A DNA stretch of 64,000 nt. Origin: Anaerolineales bacterium. GTDB taxonomy: Bacteria > Chloroflexota > Anaerolineae > Anaerolineales > Villigracilaceae. The notes under the pieces were generated by a model. That model had not been told where the DNA came from, made no database searches, and saw only the letters and a list, made by a program, of their open reading frames with translations. The stretch is taken from assembly GCA_030583905.1 (NCBI GenBank), contig CP129481.1:186001-250000 (forward strand). The letters are read 5' to 3'. Each line of letters starts with the position of its first letter. The stretch's first letter is position 1. Positions 26,964-36,243 of the stretch are shown piece by piece. A program made the translations under genes and the position numbers.

Positions 26964-29750
26964 ATGAATTCAACGACCGGGAAAATCACACGCAGCATCC
27001 TTGTGGCAATTCTGATCCTGGCAGGCTTGACAGCCCGGTATGCCGGTTTGGGATTTGTATCCATCGACATGGAGGGTTTTCTCCTTCCCTGGTATGACGA
27101 AATCCTTGCAGGCGGGTTTTCATCGTTGGGCGAGTCGTTCTCCAATTACACGCCGCCTTATCTCTATCTTTTGTGGATCGCTACAAAGACGAGCGCGTTC
27201 CTGCCGAAGATCATAGCGATAAAATCCATCTCCATTTTGTTCGACCTGCTCAATGCGTTTTTCGTGTACAAGATCATAAGTCTCAAGTACCCCAAAGGCT
27301 GGACCGCTCCGCTCGGCGCGGCGATCTTTCTTACGCTCCCCACGGTCATTCTCAACAGTTCGTTCTGGGGGCAGGCGGACTCCATTTACACCGGCTTTCT
27401 GCTGGCAAGTTTGTATTTCCTGCTGAAGGATAGACCGCTTCCCGCGATCGTCTTTTTTGGAATTTCCCTGTCCTTCAAAGCGCAAGCCGTTTTCTTCTCG
27501 CCGCTCCTGTTGTTATTGCTGATACGGAAACGAATCCCCTTTCTCTATTTTGTACTTGTGCCTGTCACCTATATCTTCTTGATGATCCCTACCATGCTTG
27601 CCGGTCGTCCTCCAATGGAACTGCTGACCATCTACTTCAACCAGGCGGGACAATATAACTATCTGGCAGTAAATGTTTCGAACCTTTATGTGTTCATTCC
27701 AAACGAATATTACAGCCAAGGCGTGATCCTTGGGATTTTGATTGCGGGCGTTATCATTTCCCTGTGGGTGGCGGTCTATGCGAAGCGCATAAGAATATTC
27801 ACGCCGGAGATCATCCTATTCTCCGCCTTCGTTTCCGTGGCGCTGGTCCCATTCCTGCTCCCCAAAATGCACGATCGATATTTCTACCCGGCGGATGTCC
27901 TTTCCCTGCTGGCGATATTTTATTTTCCGCGTCTTTGGTTCCTTGCGCTGGGATATCAGATCATTTCGGCAATGGCATATTATGTTTTCCTGGTGCTTCC
28001 GCCTTTCGATCCATTCGGCATCACCGTATTGTCCGTTGCAGCCTTAACCAACCTGTTAATTCTCGGTCTCGCCGCAGGCGCACAGTGGCATATAATCAGC
28101 CAAGGCAATCCCAACCCCGGAGCAGATGCAAAAAACAATCCATATCTGGACACCATCAAAAACACAATGAAGAGTATTACAACTTTTATTCAGAAGTACA
28201 GGCATCTTATTATTTTTGTGATCATTCTCGCAATCGGCATTTTTGCCCGCATGCGTGAATTCGGCAATATGCCGCCCGGCTTGAATCCCGACGAAGCCTC
28301 CATCGGCGTGGAGGCGTACTATCTTTACAAATTCGGCGTGGATCGTTACGGACTGTCCTATCCTGTCCATCTCATCTCATGGGGCAGCGGACAAAATGCG
28401 CTGTATGCTTATCTTCTAATTCCGTTTGTCGCCCTGAAAGGCATCACTCCCTTTGCCGTGCGATTGCCGATGATGCTGACGGGCATCCTATCCCTGATCT
28501 TAATTTACATCGCAGGCAGACGTCTGTTCGGCGAAAAATTCGCCCTGCTGGCAATGTTCTTCATGGCAATCTCACCCTGGCACATTGTCAACTCGCGCTG
28601 GGCGGTCGAATCGAACATCATGCCGTTCTTTTTTCTGGCAGGCTTCACCGCTCTCACGTTGGCGAATACCAAAGATTGGTGGTTTCTGGTCTCCTCGATC
28701 TTCTTTGCAGTGAGCCTATACTCATATGGGACGACATACGTCGGTGTGCCGATCTTTCTCCTGTTAACTGTCCCTCTGCTGGTCAGGATAAAACATATCA
28801 CCATAAAGCAGGTGATCATTGGAGCGATTACCTTTGTCCTGATCGCCCTTCCCATCGGATTGTTCCTTATCGTCAACACGCTTCGGTCGGAGACCCTGCA
28901 ACTGGGCGCTGTGACCATTCCTCGTCTCCCCGTGGAGGCACGCTATGAAACGATGGCTGCAGTCTTCGGCGAGAGTCCGCTTCAGGCGCTTTTTTCAAAT
29001 GCAAGGATCATGTTCGATGTCCTTTGGAAGCAATCCGATGCCTATCCCTGGAATTTTGTCGAACCATTCGGTTATTTTTACAAGGTCACATTTCCGCTTG
29101 TGTTGGCAGGCTTCATACTGACCCTGCCGTTCAAATTCGTCAGGGAAAACAGACTGGAGCATTGGCTGATCGCGGCATGGATGATCGCATCCATCGTCGT
29201 AGGCATTGTTCATCCCGTCAACCTGACCCGCCTCAACATCATCTTCACGCCCATCCTTTTCTGCATCGCCATCTTCATTCTTTGGCTGGACAGGCGCATC
29301 CCGTATGCAGCCGCCGTCGCAACATCCGTGTTTATGATCGGGTTCATCTTTTTCAGCCAGGCATATCATGGCGATGAATATCGCCAGCGGACAAGCGCAA
29401 TCTTCAATGAAGGCATCGTTCCCGCAATTCAATATGCCGTGCAAAATGCCGATCCCGATGCCATGATCTGTTTTACCGAACTGCGTTATTCCATGTACAT
29501 CTACATCCTGCAGACCCAGCGCTTCCACCCTTCGGAATATGTGGATGATCTTGAATGGACGGAGCCAGACGACCCCCTGGATTCGGCGCGCATCCTCCGC
29601 TCGTTAAAACAATTCCGCTTCAAACTGGACGATTGTCTTGATTCTCCGGATGCCGTATACATCCTCACGCTGACGGAGGAACCGCCCAACACCAGCCTCG
29701 AGTACAGGGACCGGAGATTCGAGAAGTTCCGCGTCCACCTGCCGAAATAG
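26964..29750 (+). CDS. Tandem double GT-C-like membrane glycosyltransferase
   Basis: A 928-residue protein made of two different polytopic halves. The first (about 1-380) has SIDMEGFLLPWYDEI early, SSFWGQADSIYTGF after several spans and LLPKMHDRYFYPADVL late, the pattern of mannosyltransferase-like GT-C proteins. The second (about 410-920) begins GNMPPGLNPDEASIGVEAYY, the DE motif of ArnT/PMT-type enzymes, then FAVRLPMMLTGILSLILIYI and SPWHIVNSRWAVESN. The last 110 residues are a soluble C-terminal domain. Both probably transfer sugars from polyprenyl-phosphate donors outside the membrane. Start ATG 26964 follows AAAGGA. Confidence 0.7.
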   Translation: MNSTTGKITRSILVAILILAGLTARYAGLGFVSIDMEGFLLPWYDEILAGGFSSLGESFSNYTPPYLYLLWIATKTSAFLPKIIAIKSISILFDLLNAFFVYKIISLKYPKGWTAPLGAAIFLTLPTVILNSSFWGQADSIYTGFLLASLYFLLKDRPLPAIVFFGISLSFKAQAVFFSPLLLLLLIRKRIPFLYFVLVPVTYIFLMIPTMLAGRPPMELLTIYFNQAGQYNYLAVNVSNLYVFIPNEYYSQGVILGILIAGVIISLWVAVYAKRIRIFTPEIILFSAFVSVALVPFLLPKMHDRYFYPADVLSLLAIFYFPRLWFLALGYQIISAMAYYVFLVLPPFDPFGITVLSVAALTNLLILGLAAGAQWHIISQGNPNPGADAKNNPYLDTIKNTMKSITTFIQKYRHLIIFVIILAIGIFARMREFGNMPPGLNPDEASIGVEAYYLYKFGVDRYGLSYPVHLISWGSGQNALYAYLLIPFVALKGITPFAVRLPMMLTGILSLILIYIAGRRLFGEKFALLAMFFMAISPWHIVNSRWAVESNIMPFFFLAGFTALTLANTKDWWFLVSSIFFAVSLYSYGTTYVGVPIFLLLTVPLLVRIKHITIKQVIIGAITFVLIALPIGLFLIVNTLRSETLQLGAVTIPRLPVEARYETMAAVFGESPLQALFSNARIMFDVLWKQSDAYPWNFVEPFGYFYKVTFPLVLAGFILTLPFKFVRENRLEHWLIAAWMIASIVVGIVHPVNLTRLNIIFTPILFCIAIFILWLDRRIPYAAAVATSVFMIGFIFFSQAYHGDEYRQRTSAIFNEGIVPAIQYAVQNADPDAMICFTELRYSMYIYILQTQRFHPSEYVDDLEWTEPDDPLDSARILRSLKQFRFKLDDCLDSPDAVYILTLTEEPPNTSLEYRDRRFEKFRVHLPK

Positions 29751-29756
29751 ACGCGA

Positions 29757-31790
29757 TCAGATCTGTGGCGCCAAAGTTCCGATGATTTCCCTCAACAGTA
29801 AGTTGTTATTGTAGGCAAGCAACGCCAGGGATGTGAGCAAAACGATGTGAAACCATCGATGCTTTGCAATTCCCTGCCAGCCCAAACCGGCAAGCAGGAT
29901 CAAAGCATAGGTCCAGTTTGGCGAGTAAAGGAACATTTCCTTGCCGTAACGCAAGTGAAGGACAAGGTTCATCAGAATGCACGCCAACAGGGCAAGGGAA
30001 ATCGACTTATAGTGATTCTTCTTGAAATTGAAAAAATAGACCACAACCGCCAATGCCAGCAACCCGATCCAGAACCAGACGGTAAAATCCTGCAACGGCG
30101 TTTCGTACCTGCTTAAACTATTGATTTCCGGCTTGAAGAAGCGGAATTGAACGAAGGGAATATCGCCTGTGTATAGGATGGGGACCGGTGCGATCACGTT
30201 ATGGAACAGGAATGTCCGCACCAAAGCTTGAACTCGCAGCGTATTCAATGGGAACAGATTCTGCTGCTCCGCTTGCAGCGTGGACGGGATGAAAAAGAAC
30301 GGATGTGCTCCAGGGTAAAGCAGTTCGTTCAACAAGGTCAGCAGGACTAAAAAGACCAGCACTGTGACAATGAACCGGATCGTCTGCCGTATGTTCAATT
30401 TGACCGAAAAAAACGCGATCACATTCTGGGCAAAATTCGAGTGGGTGATGCCAATGGTCGCCAGCCCAGCCATGACCAGCGCAGAGAACGGACGATTCTC
30501 TGCCAGAAGAACGTAAAAAAGAATCAGGCAGAGGGCGAGAAAAATATAACTTTCGATCAACGAGCCGAAGATCAGGTGCGAAGCGGATAATCCCAGCAGG
30601 GATGCGATCAACAAGGCATAGACGGGGACTTGCACGGTTCTTCTGATAAATCTCCAGGCGAGGAAGACACATAACGCCCCGGCAAGCGCGACAAGAAAGT
30701 ATGCGCCAAACAGTTTATCCCCCTTCAGGAAAAGGGCGATCAGGTCAATGGGCGGCTTTAGCAGGATCAACACAAAGGGATGAACGGACCGCCAGTAGTA
30801 ATCCCCCCAATTGTCCGTGATGAGGCGCAAACGCCAGTTAAAAACATCCGCATCGAAGAAAACATCATCCACATCAAAGCGCGGATGGTTAAGCATGGAC
30901 GCGATCAGGAAATACATGGAGAAAAAGACCAGCGCGAGAAGAATCCCCGCTGTATTCTCACTCACAAACGAATGGAATTTTGTTTCTTTGAGCCGGAAGA
31001 ACTCCCGCGAATACAGTTTTTCCAGCAGCCAAGCCTGCCATGGAAGTGACAATAAACTTATGACAAGAAATACGGGGAGAAAACCCGCCCTCAATTTGAA
31101 TGTAGCGGGATCGAACAATTGCGGATGCAGTCCGCCGAACAAGAAGATCGAAGCAATGAATACAAAGAGCAACAGGAATAAAGCGAGAGTGACTGCAACA
31201 TCCACAAAACCGGACTTTAAGAATTGTCCGATTCGCCCGGCAAGGAAATATCCAGCCAGCCCGACCGCAAATTGCAGAATAAGCATCAGGCAGATAAACT
31301 CAAAAGAACTGCTGTAATAATTATCCAGAAAACCAGCAATAAAATAAACAACCGGCATTGAAAGCAGCCAGCCCGCGGCAATTCGAAGATGTAGATTGGC
31401 ATCGATCATCTTCTGAACAGCGGGGGCAGGTAGGGTGACAAGTCCGCCAAAAATCAACAAGAAAGAAACGAACGCGCTGACAGAAAGTACGTCCAATTCA
31501 GTAAATCTTGAAACCGTTGCGATCAGCGCGGAAAGTAAAACCAAAAAAAACAGAATTATCTTCGTGGAGGCAGATGACCGCTTAATTTTCCCCATCAACA
31601 CCGGCAGAAGGCAATATAAGCAAACGGCTATTGCAAAGGCAGGGACAAGCAGCAAAAAAATACGGTCAACAAACGCATACTCGTTGAGATCAAAGAATTG
31701 CAACGCCAGCACGAACGACAGTAAAATCCCCGCCGCCACACTTGCCAAAGCCTGCTTCCAGTTCAAGGACATTCGGTCATTCCGCATCAT
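29757..31790 (-). CDS. Large membrane protein paralogous to the one at 25.2 kb
   Basis: A 677-residue polytopic protein. FDVDDVFFDADVFNWRLR, then DYYWRSVHPFVLILLKP and LFGAYFLVALAGALCVFLAW, align clearly with the 25.2 kb protein, so the two are paralogues flanking the double GT-C gene. It has an extra N-terminal block of hydrophobic segments. The start ATG at 31790 overlaps the upstream stop of the P1 peptidase gene as ATGA, so the two are cotranslated. Glycosyltransferase function is inferred from the shared Asp-rich loop and topology. Confidence 0.65.
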   Translation of the reverse strand: MMRNDRMSLNWKQALASVAAGILLSFVLALQFFDLNEYAFVDRIFLLLVPAFAIAVCLYCLLPVLMGKIKRSSASTKIILFFLVLLSALIATVSRFTELDVLSVSAFVSFLLIFGGLVTLPAPAVQKMIDANLHLRIAAGWLLSMPVVYFIAGFLDNYYSSSFEFICLMLILQFAVGLAGYFLAGRIGQFLKSGFVDVAVTLALFLLLFVFIASIFLFGGLHPQLFDPATFKLRAGFLPVFLVISLLSLPWQAWLLEKLYSREFFRLKETKFHSFVSENTAGILLALVFFSMYFLIASMLNHPRFDVDDVFFDADVFNWRLRLITDNWGDYYWRSVHPFVLILLKPPIDLIALFLKGDKLFGAYFLVALAGALCVFLAWRFIRRTVQVPVYALLIASLLGLSASHLIFGSLIESYIFLALCLILFYVLLAENRPFSALVMAGLATIGITHSNFAQNVIAFFSVKLNIRQTIRFIVTVLVFLVLLTLLNELLYPGAHPFFFIPSTLQAEQQNLFPLNTLRVQALVRTFLFHNVIAPVPILYTGDIPFVQFRFFKPEINSLSRYETPLQDFTVWFWIGLLALAVVVYFFNFKKNHYKSISLALLACILMNLVLHLRYGKEMFLYSPNWTYALILLAGLGWQGIAKHRWFHIVLLTSLALLAYNNNLLLREIIGTLAPQI

Positions 31791-32734
31791 TTCCCGGAAT
31801 ATAACCCCGGCAGACCACCGGCTGAAGCAGACATGCGCACCGCGCGCACAATTGCAGCCGCAACCGCTTCTGCCGCGAATGCGCCCAATGTGGAAACATC
31901 CATCTTCTTCCCGCCAGTTGCCAGCGCAAAGATCGTATCGCCGTCGAACTGTGTGTGCGCCGGGCGGATCGCGCGCGCCAGCCCATCGTGCGCCATCTGC
32001 GCCACACGCGTCATCTCCGCCTTCGAAAAATTCGCGTTGACCGCCACCACACCAAGCACCGTGTTATTGCTCGGAAAGATCCGGAAAGCAGTCGTCCGCA
32101 TCAACTCCAGCGTTTTCTTTTCGCCGCGCACGCCCGCTATACATTCACCCGTGTCTGGATCATGGATATCGCCCAACGCATTGACCACGACCAGCGCGCC
32201 AACTACAACTCCACGCCCAAGATGGATGCTCGCGCCTCCCGCTCCGGACTTCATGGCTTGCTGCATCCCACTGACCTTGCCCACGCTCGCGCCTGTCCCT
32301 GCCCCAATGTTGCCTTCGGCAACTTCATCACCTGAGGCATTGACACACGCCTGATACCCCATTTTCGCATCCGGGCGGACGTCGCCACGCCCTACGCTTA
32401 AGTCATATAGTATCGCCGCAGGAACAATTGGAATGTGCGCATCGCGGGTTTGAAACCCAACACGGTTCTCTTCAAGATAACGCATCACGCCGCTTGCCGC
32501 ATCCAAACCGAAGGCGGAGCCGCCCGCCAGCAACACGGCATGGATTTTTTGCACAAGGTTGATGGGGCTCAACAGATCGGTTTCTCGTGTGCCGGGCGCA
32601 CCGCCGCGCACATCCACGCCGGCGACGGCTCCTTTGCGGCACAGAACGACCGTGCACCCTGTTAATGCCTTTTTGTTCTGCGCATGACCGACTTCAATGC
32701 CTGGCACATCCGTGATGGAGTTGCGTAATTTCAT
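31787..32734 (-). CDS. P1 family peptidase (DmpA-like N-terminal nucleophile hydrolase)
   Basis: A 315-residue protein. Family features: the N-terminal SITDVPGIEVGHAQ, the LLAGGSAFGLDAASGVMRYL segment, GNIGAGTGASVGKV, and the self-cleavage region SNNTVLGVVAVNANFSKAEM, where the peptide bond before the Thr would be cut to free the nucleophile. Known relatives are L-aminopeptidase D-Ala-esterases, beta-aminopeptidases and 6-aminohexanoate-oligomer hydrolases. The specific substrate is unknown. It shares an operon with the downstream membrane protein through an ATGA overlap. Confidence 0.85.
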   Translation of the reverse strand: MKLRNSITDVPGIEVGHAQNKKALTGCTVVLCRKGAVAGVDVRGGAPGTRETDLLSPINLVQKIHAVLLAGGSAFGLDAASGVMRYLEENRVGFQTRDAHIPIVPAAILYDLSVGRGDVRPDAKMGYQACVNASGDEVAEGNIGAGTGASVGKVSGMQQAMKSGAGGASIHLGRGVVVGALVVVNALGDIHDPDTGECIAGVRGEKKTLELMRTTAFRIFPSNNTVLGVVAVNANFSKAEMTRVAQMAHDGLARAIRPAHTQFDGDTIFALATGGKKMDVSTLGAFAAEAVAAAIVRAVRMSASAGGLPGLYSGK

Positions 32735-32743
32735 TGAGCAGAT

Positions 32744-32780
32744 AAAAGTTGACAGTCACTTTTGCAGTGACTGTCAACTT
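32744..32780 (-). terminator. Terminator of the 59-residue protein gene
   Basis: Perfect 15-base stem AAGTTGACAGTCACT/AGTGACTGTCAACTT with loop TTTGC; in the minus direction it is followed by a T run (plus-strand AAAA at 32744-32747). Confidence 0.85.
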
Positions 32781-32787
32781 GATTGAA

Positions 32788-32967
32788 TTATTTACCCAGT
32801 TCTTTTACAAGTTGCAGAAATTCGTTCCATTCTTCTTGAAAAAAGTGAATGGTGACATTGTTCAATTCAATATGATAGGTTGTTTCGCCGTCGGGTTCTT
32901 CGGCGCGCCAGGCGAGGAAGTTTTCGGTCTCGGCAATGGTTTCCGTGCGGGGTTCGCTGCTATTCAT
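32788..32967 (-). CDS. 59-residue hypothetical protein
   Basis: A short gene with good signals: AAGGAGAG lies ten bases before the ATG and a terminator begins eight bases after the stop. The acidic protein starts MNSSEPRTETIAETENFLAW and ends NEFLQLVKELGK, with a predicted beta-alpha arrangement in between. No family was recognised. It lies downstream of the AI-2E family permease in the same orientation. Confidence 0.7.
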   Translation of the reverse strand: MNSSEPRTETIAETENFLAWRAEEPDGETTYHIELNNVTIHFFQEEWNEFLQLVKELGK

Positions 32968-33010
32968 GATACTCTCCTTAACTTAATGAATGGGATAGGT
33001 TACGGGGCGG

Positions 33011-34225
33011 TTATTTCCCCTTCCGGCGAGGCAGGTTGAGGCGGCGGAGGAAGCGTTTGATCGAGGCGATGACGTGCACTCCAAGCGGAGGAGGCGGATG
33101 ACGCGGCTCCTGTTCGGGCCACGGGTCCAGATCCAGCATTTTCCGCATGGTATACCTCCACAAGAGCGTGGCGGTGGCAAGGGTGGGAGCGGCAACCACT
33201 ACGCCAAGAATGCCAAAGAGATTGGCGGCGATGATGGCGGCAACCAGCACGGCGGCGGGGTGAACTTTGAGCGCATCAGAGAGGATGCGCGGGGAGATGA
33301 TGTTGTCGAAGATCTGATCGATCAAAAGCGCAATAAGAAGCACCATCAGGGTGTAATAGAGCGGGGGAAGATCGAACAGTTTGTACGATTGAAAATATGC
33401 GACAATAACGAGTAAAAGCCAGTTGACAGCAGGACCCACATAGGGAACGAAACGCGCAAATCCTGCAAGGAATGCGAGACCGATGGCATAACTTACGCCG
33501 AGAACGGTCAACACGACGGAGTACACGCTGACGGACAAGACAAAAAGGATGACCTGTCCGCGTAAAAAAGCGTTCCAGATACGTCCCAGTTCTCGTCCGA
33601 GACGGGCAAAATCCTGAGCATAGCCCGGCACATCCACCATGACCATGCGGTTGCGCAAGCCTTTGCTTTCCGCCAAAACGAAGTACGAAACAACGATAAC
33701 GAACAGCATCCAACCGAGGAAGCCCGCCGCGCTGCCCGCCACCGTGCCAAGCAGCGTACCCGTACGGCTGAGCAAAGGCTGTACCATGCCAAGGATCTGA
33801 CCGCTGAGGTCCTGCAGGTCCAAGGCGCTGAAATCAAGTTTGAAGGGACCAAATTGATAGACCTGTCCGGAGATGTTTTCAATAAGCTGCGGCAACTGAC
33901 GGAGCGCATCCTGTACGATGATGACCAGGCTTTGGATCTGTTGCACCAATCCCACTCCACCGACAGCCAATATGCTCAATAAAAGAAGCAGAATAAGCAG
34001 GTAGATGATGCCGACTGCCAAGCCCCATGAGAAGCGCAAATTACGCTGGAGGAATTCCGCCACTGGATGGAACAGGTAGGAAAGGGCAAAGGCGATCAAT
34101 AAAGGCGTGATGATGAACTGGAACTTAACAAGCAGCGCGCCAATGATAACAACGACCGTGAGGGCAACAACGAGTTTTGTATTTGTTCCCCAGGAGGGGG
34201 ATGTTCCGTTTGATGTCTTTTCCAT
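33011..34225 (-). CDS. AI-2E family (PerM-like) membrane permease
   Basis: A 404-residue membrane protein. Spans begin VVALTVVVIIGALLVKFQFI and LLIAFALSYLFHPVAEFLQR, a cytosolic helical domain follows (LVQQIQSLVIIVQDALRQLP), then GFLGWMLFVIVVSYFVLAES, FVPYVGPAVNWLLL and the C-terminal HPAAVLVAAIIAANLFGILG, all diagnostic of the family. Members transport autoinducer-2, Na+/H+ or other solutes; no specific substrate can be set. The start is the ATG at 34225; the TTG six codons earlier is less likely. Confidence 0.88.
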   Translation of the reverse strand: MEKTSNGTSPSWGTNTKLVVALTVVVIIGALLVKFQFIITPLLIAFALSYLFHPVAEFLQRNLRFSWGLAVGIIYLLILLLLLSILAVGGVGLVQQIQSLVIIVQDALRQLPQLIENISGQVYQFGPFKLDFSALDLQDLSGQILGMVQPLLSRTGTLLGTVAGSAAGFLGWMLFVIVVSYFVLAESKGLRNRMVMVDVPGYAQDFARLGRELGRIWNAFLRGQVILFVLSVSVYSVVLTVLGVSYAIGLAFLAGFARFVPYVGPAVNWLLLVIVAYFQSYKLFDLPPLYYTLMVLLIALLIDQIFDNIISPRILSDALKVHPAAVLVAAIIAANLFGILGVVVAAPTLATATLLWRYTMRKMLDLDPWPEQEPRHPPPPLGVHVIASIKRFLRRLNLPRRKGK

Positions 34226-34296
34226 GGCGTCGATCCGTTTCAAGGCTCCAGTTTGATTCTATCAAAGAAGAGGGATTTTACAGCATAAAATGGATT

Positions 34297-34333
34297 AAAA
34301 ACAAACACCCCGCGAAACAAAATCGCGGGGTGT
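34297..34333 (-). terminator. Terminator of the FHA gene
   Basis: 11-base stem ACACCCCGCGA/TCGCGGGGTGT with loop AACAAAA, followed in the minus direction by a T-rich stretch. Confidence 0.88.
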
Positions 34334-34345
34334 GAGAACTTGTTT

Positions 34346-34933
34346 CTAAGGGCAGCCGGCAATGAACGGGAAGAATGTACACCAACGATAGGTCGCATCC
34401 ACCCACCAGAAGAAACTGACGCACATACAGATGAACAGGAACACGCCGACACCGATAAAGATCGGGGTCATGTTCCTCTTGCCGGAAGCGGAAGGAGCGG
34501 GCATCTCTGTAGGAGGAGCATAGGAAGTCGCCGGTGTAGAAGGAGGGGGCGTATAGGCGGGAGCAGCAGATTGAACGGGCGGCGGAACCTGCACAGCCTT
34601 GCGGGAAACGGCAACTGTCGCCCCAGGATCCATATTGATCGCGTCATACATCAAGACGATCTGCTCGCCAAGCGAGACCACATCCCCCGATTTCAGCACC
34701 ACCGGACCCGCAAGACGCTGTCCGTTGACAAAGGTCCCATTGGTCGAACCAAGGTCTTCGATCACATACTTACCGCCCTGGAAGATCATGCGTGCATGTT
34801 TGCGGGATACTTCGGCGTCGTTGATCGCAACCTCATTGGACGAATCGCGCCCAATGGTGATCTGGTCCCCCACCAGCGGAAAGGTCACACCCGGCGTAGG
34901 TCCAGACCTCATAACGAATTGAAATTGTGCCAT
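34346..34933 (-). CDS. FHA-domain membrane-anchored protein
   Basis: A 195-residue protein. The FHA domain covers about residues 15-95: the phosphothreonine-binding ITIGRDSSNEV, then VSRKHARM and DLGSTNGTFVNGQRL. A Pro/Ala-rich linker precedes a C-terminal membrane segment (MTPIFIGVGVFLFICMCVSFF). FHA domains bind phosphothreonine proteins, so it may anchor a Ser/Thr-kinase signalling partner at the membrane; no kinase is adjacent. The ATG follows GGAGGAGAA, and a TTGACT-17-TACACT promoter lies upstream. Confidence 0.85.
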   Translation of the reverse strand: MAQFQFVMRSGPTPGVTFPLVGDQITIGRDSSNEVAINDAEVSRKHARMIFQGGKYVIEDLGSTNGTFVNGQRLAGPVVLKSGDVVSLGEQIVLMYDAINMDPGATVAVSRKAVQVPPPVQSAAPAYTPPPSTPATSYAPPTEMPAPSASGKRNMTPIFIGVGVFLFICMCVSFFWWVDATYRWCTFFPFIAGCP

Positions 34934-34968
34934 CTTCTCCTCCGAGATACTTTCGGGAAATTTTGGTT

Positions 34969-34997
34969 AGTGTACAATCTTCGGACTAAAAAGTCAA
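34969..34997 (-). promoter_or_regulatory. Promoter of the FHA gene
   Basis: On the minus strand TTGACT (34992-34997) and TACACT (34969-34974) have exactly 17 bases between them. It lies just beyond the stop codon of the GAF kinase gene. Confidence 0.7.
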
Positions 34998-35004
34998 ATC
35001 TTAC

Positions 35005-36243
35005 TTATTTCCTATTCGCCTTCTTCGCCGGGGCATTATCGTCACGCGGAACGGTGGTGCTAAGCCTGGGCATATAGATCATAAATACTGTCCCAACACC
35101 GATCTTGCTCCTGACCTCAATGCGCCCGCCATGCCCATGAATGATCTGCTTGCAAATGGACAGCCCCAAACCTGTGCCGGAGGTGCGCGCCTCATGCTCT
35201 CGAACGCGGTAGAACTTCTGGAACAAATGCGGGAGCGCCTCATCCGGAATGCCGATGCCGGTATCTTGAATATAGATGACCATCTCATTCTCTTTGGCTT
35301 CCGCGCGCAGCATCACTGTCCCGTTCGGGCGGTTGTATTTGACCGCATTGCTCAACAGGTTCAACAAAACCTGCTTGATCTTATCCCTGTCCGCTTCGAG
35401 CAGGGGAAGCCCTTCGGGCGATTCGACCCTCAACTGGATGTTGTCCTCGATCGCCTTGGAGGACATGACATCCTTGCACTCATACATCAAATCTGCCAGG
35501 CTGAACACCGATTTGCGGAATTGTACCCGCCCTGATTCAAGCCGCGCCAGATCGAGGAAGGAGGATGCCAGCGCATTCAGGCGCATGGTCTCGTTATGGA
35601 TATTGTTGATGATTTGGTCGCGCTGTTCCTGTGACATTTCAGGGCGGAGCAGAAGGTAGGTGGCGGTGCTAAGGGATGAAAGCGGCGTCCGCAATTCGTG
35701 CACGAACTCCGAGATCAGGTCCGATTGCTGGAACAGGCGGGCATTCTCGATGGCAACTGCGGCTTGTGCGCCCAGCACCAACAGCATGGATTCGTCCGCG
35801 TCGGAAAACTTTCCCTTGTGCTTGTTCAACGCCTCCAGCACGCCAACGACCTTATTTTTGGTGACCAGAGGGATTCCCAGCAGAGACTGCGTCGTCAAAC
35901 CGGTAACAGCCTCAACGTTGGAATAGAAGCGCGGGTCTTCATGAGCGTTCGTGATGCGCACCGGCTTGCGGTTGTTCACGATCCAGCCGGCAATGCTCCC
36001 ATCCAACGGAACCGTGATCCCGCGCCTCGTGGATTCGTCCATATTGGTCGAAACTTGAAAATACAGTTGGCGGGATGTGTCGTCGTATAAAAGGATCGAG
36101 GCGGCTTCCGCGCCGCTGATCTCCGCCGCGGCATGTACGATGCGCGAAAGCAAAATATCGAGGTCCAGGGTGGATGCGAGATCGCGCGCAATATCGATCA
36201 AGCGGCGGTATCCGTCCAGTCGCTCCGTTTTTATCTCAGCCAT
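35005..36243 (-). CDS. GAF-domain sensor histidine kinase
   Basis: A 412-residue cytoplasmic kinase. GAF domain at about residues 15-175, with ASILLYDDTSRQLYF and IVNNRKPVRITNAHEDPRFY. The HisKA acceptor lies in ISEFVHELRTPLSSLST, the N box in LLNLLSNAVKYNRPNG, and the G boxes in IQDTGIGIPDEAL and GTGLGLSICKQIIHGHGG. The ATG overlaps the sirtuin stop codon by eight bases (TGAATGGC-type context), so it is translationally coupled to the sirtuin. Together with the response regulator/ATPase gene upstream it forms a three-gene operon. Confidence 0.88.
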   Translation of the reverse strand: MAEIKTERLDGYRRLIDIARDLASTLDLDILLSRIVHAAAEISGAEAASILLYDDTSRQLYFQVSTNMDESTRRGITVPLDGSIAGWIVNNRKPVRITNAHEDPRFYSNVEAVTGLTTQSLLGIPLVTKNKVVGVLEALNKHKGKFSDADESMLLVLGAQAAVAIENARLFQQSDLISEFVHELRTPLSSLSTATYLLLRPEMSQEQRDQIINNIHNETMRLNALASSFLDLARLESGRVQFRKSVFSLADLMYECKDVMSSKAIEDNIQLRVESPEGLPLLEADRDKIKQVLLNLLSNAVKYNRPNGTVMLRAEAKENEMVIYIQDTGIGIPDEALPHLFQKFYRVREHEARTSGTGLGLSICKQIIHGHGGRIEVRSKIGVGTVFMIYMPRLSTTVPRDDNAPAKKANRK

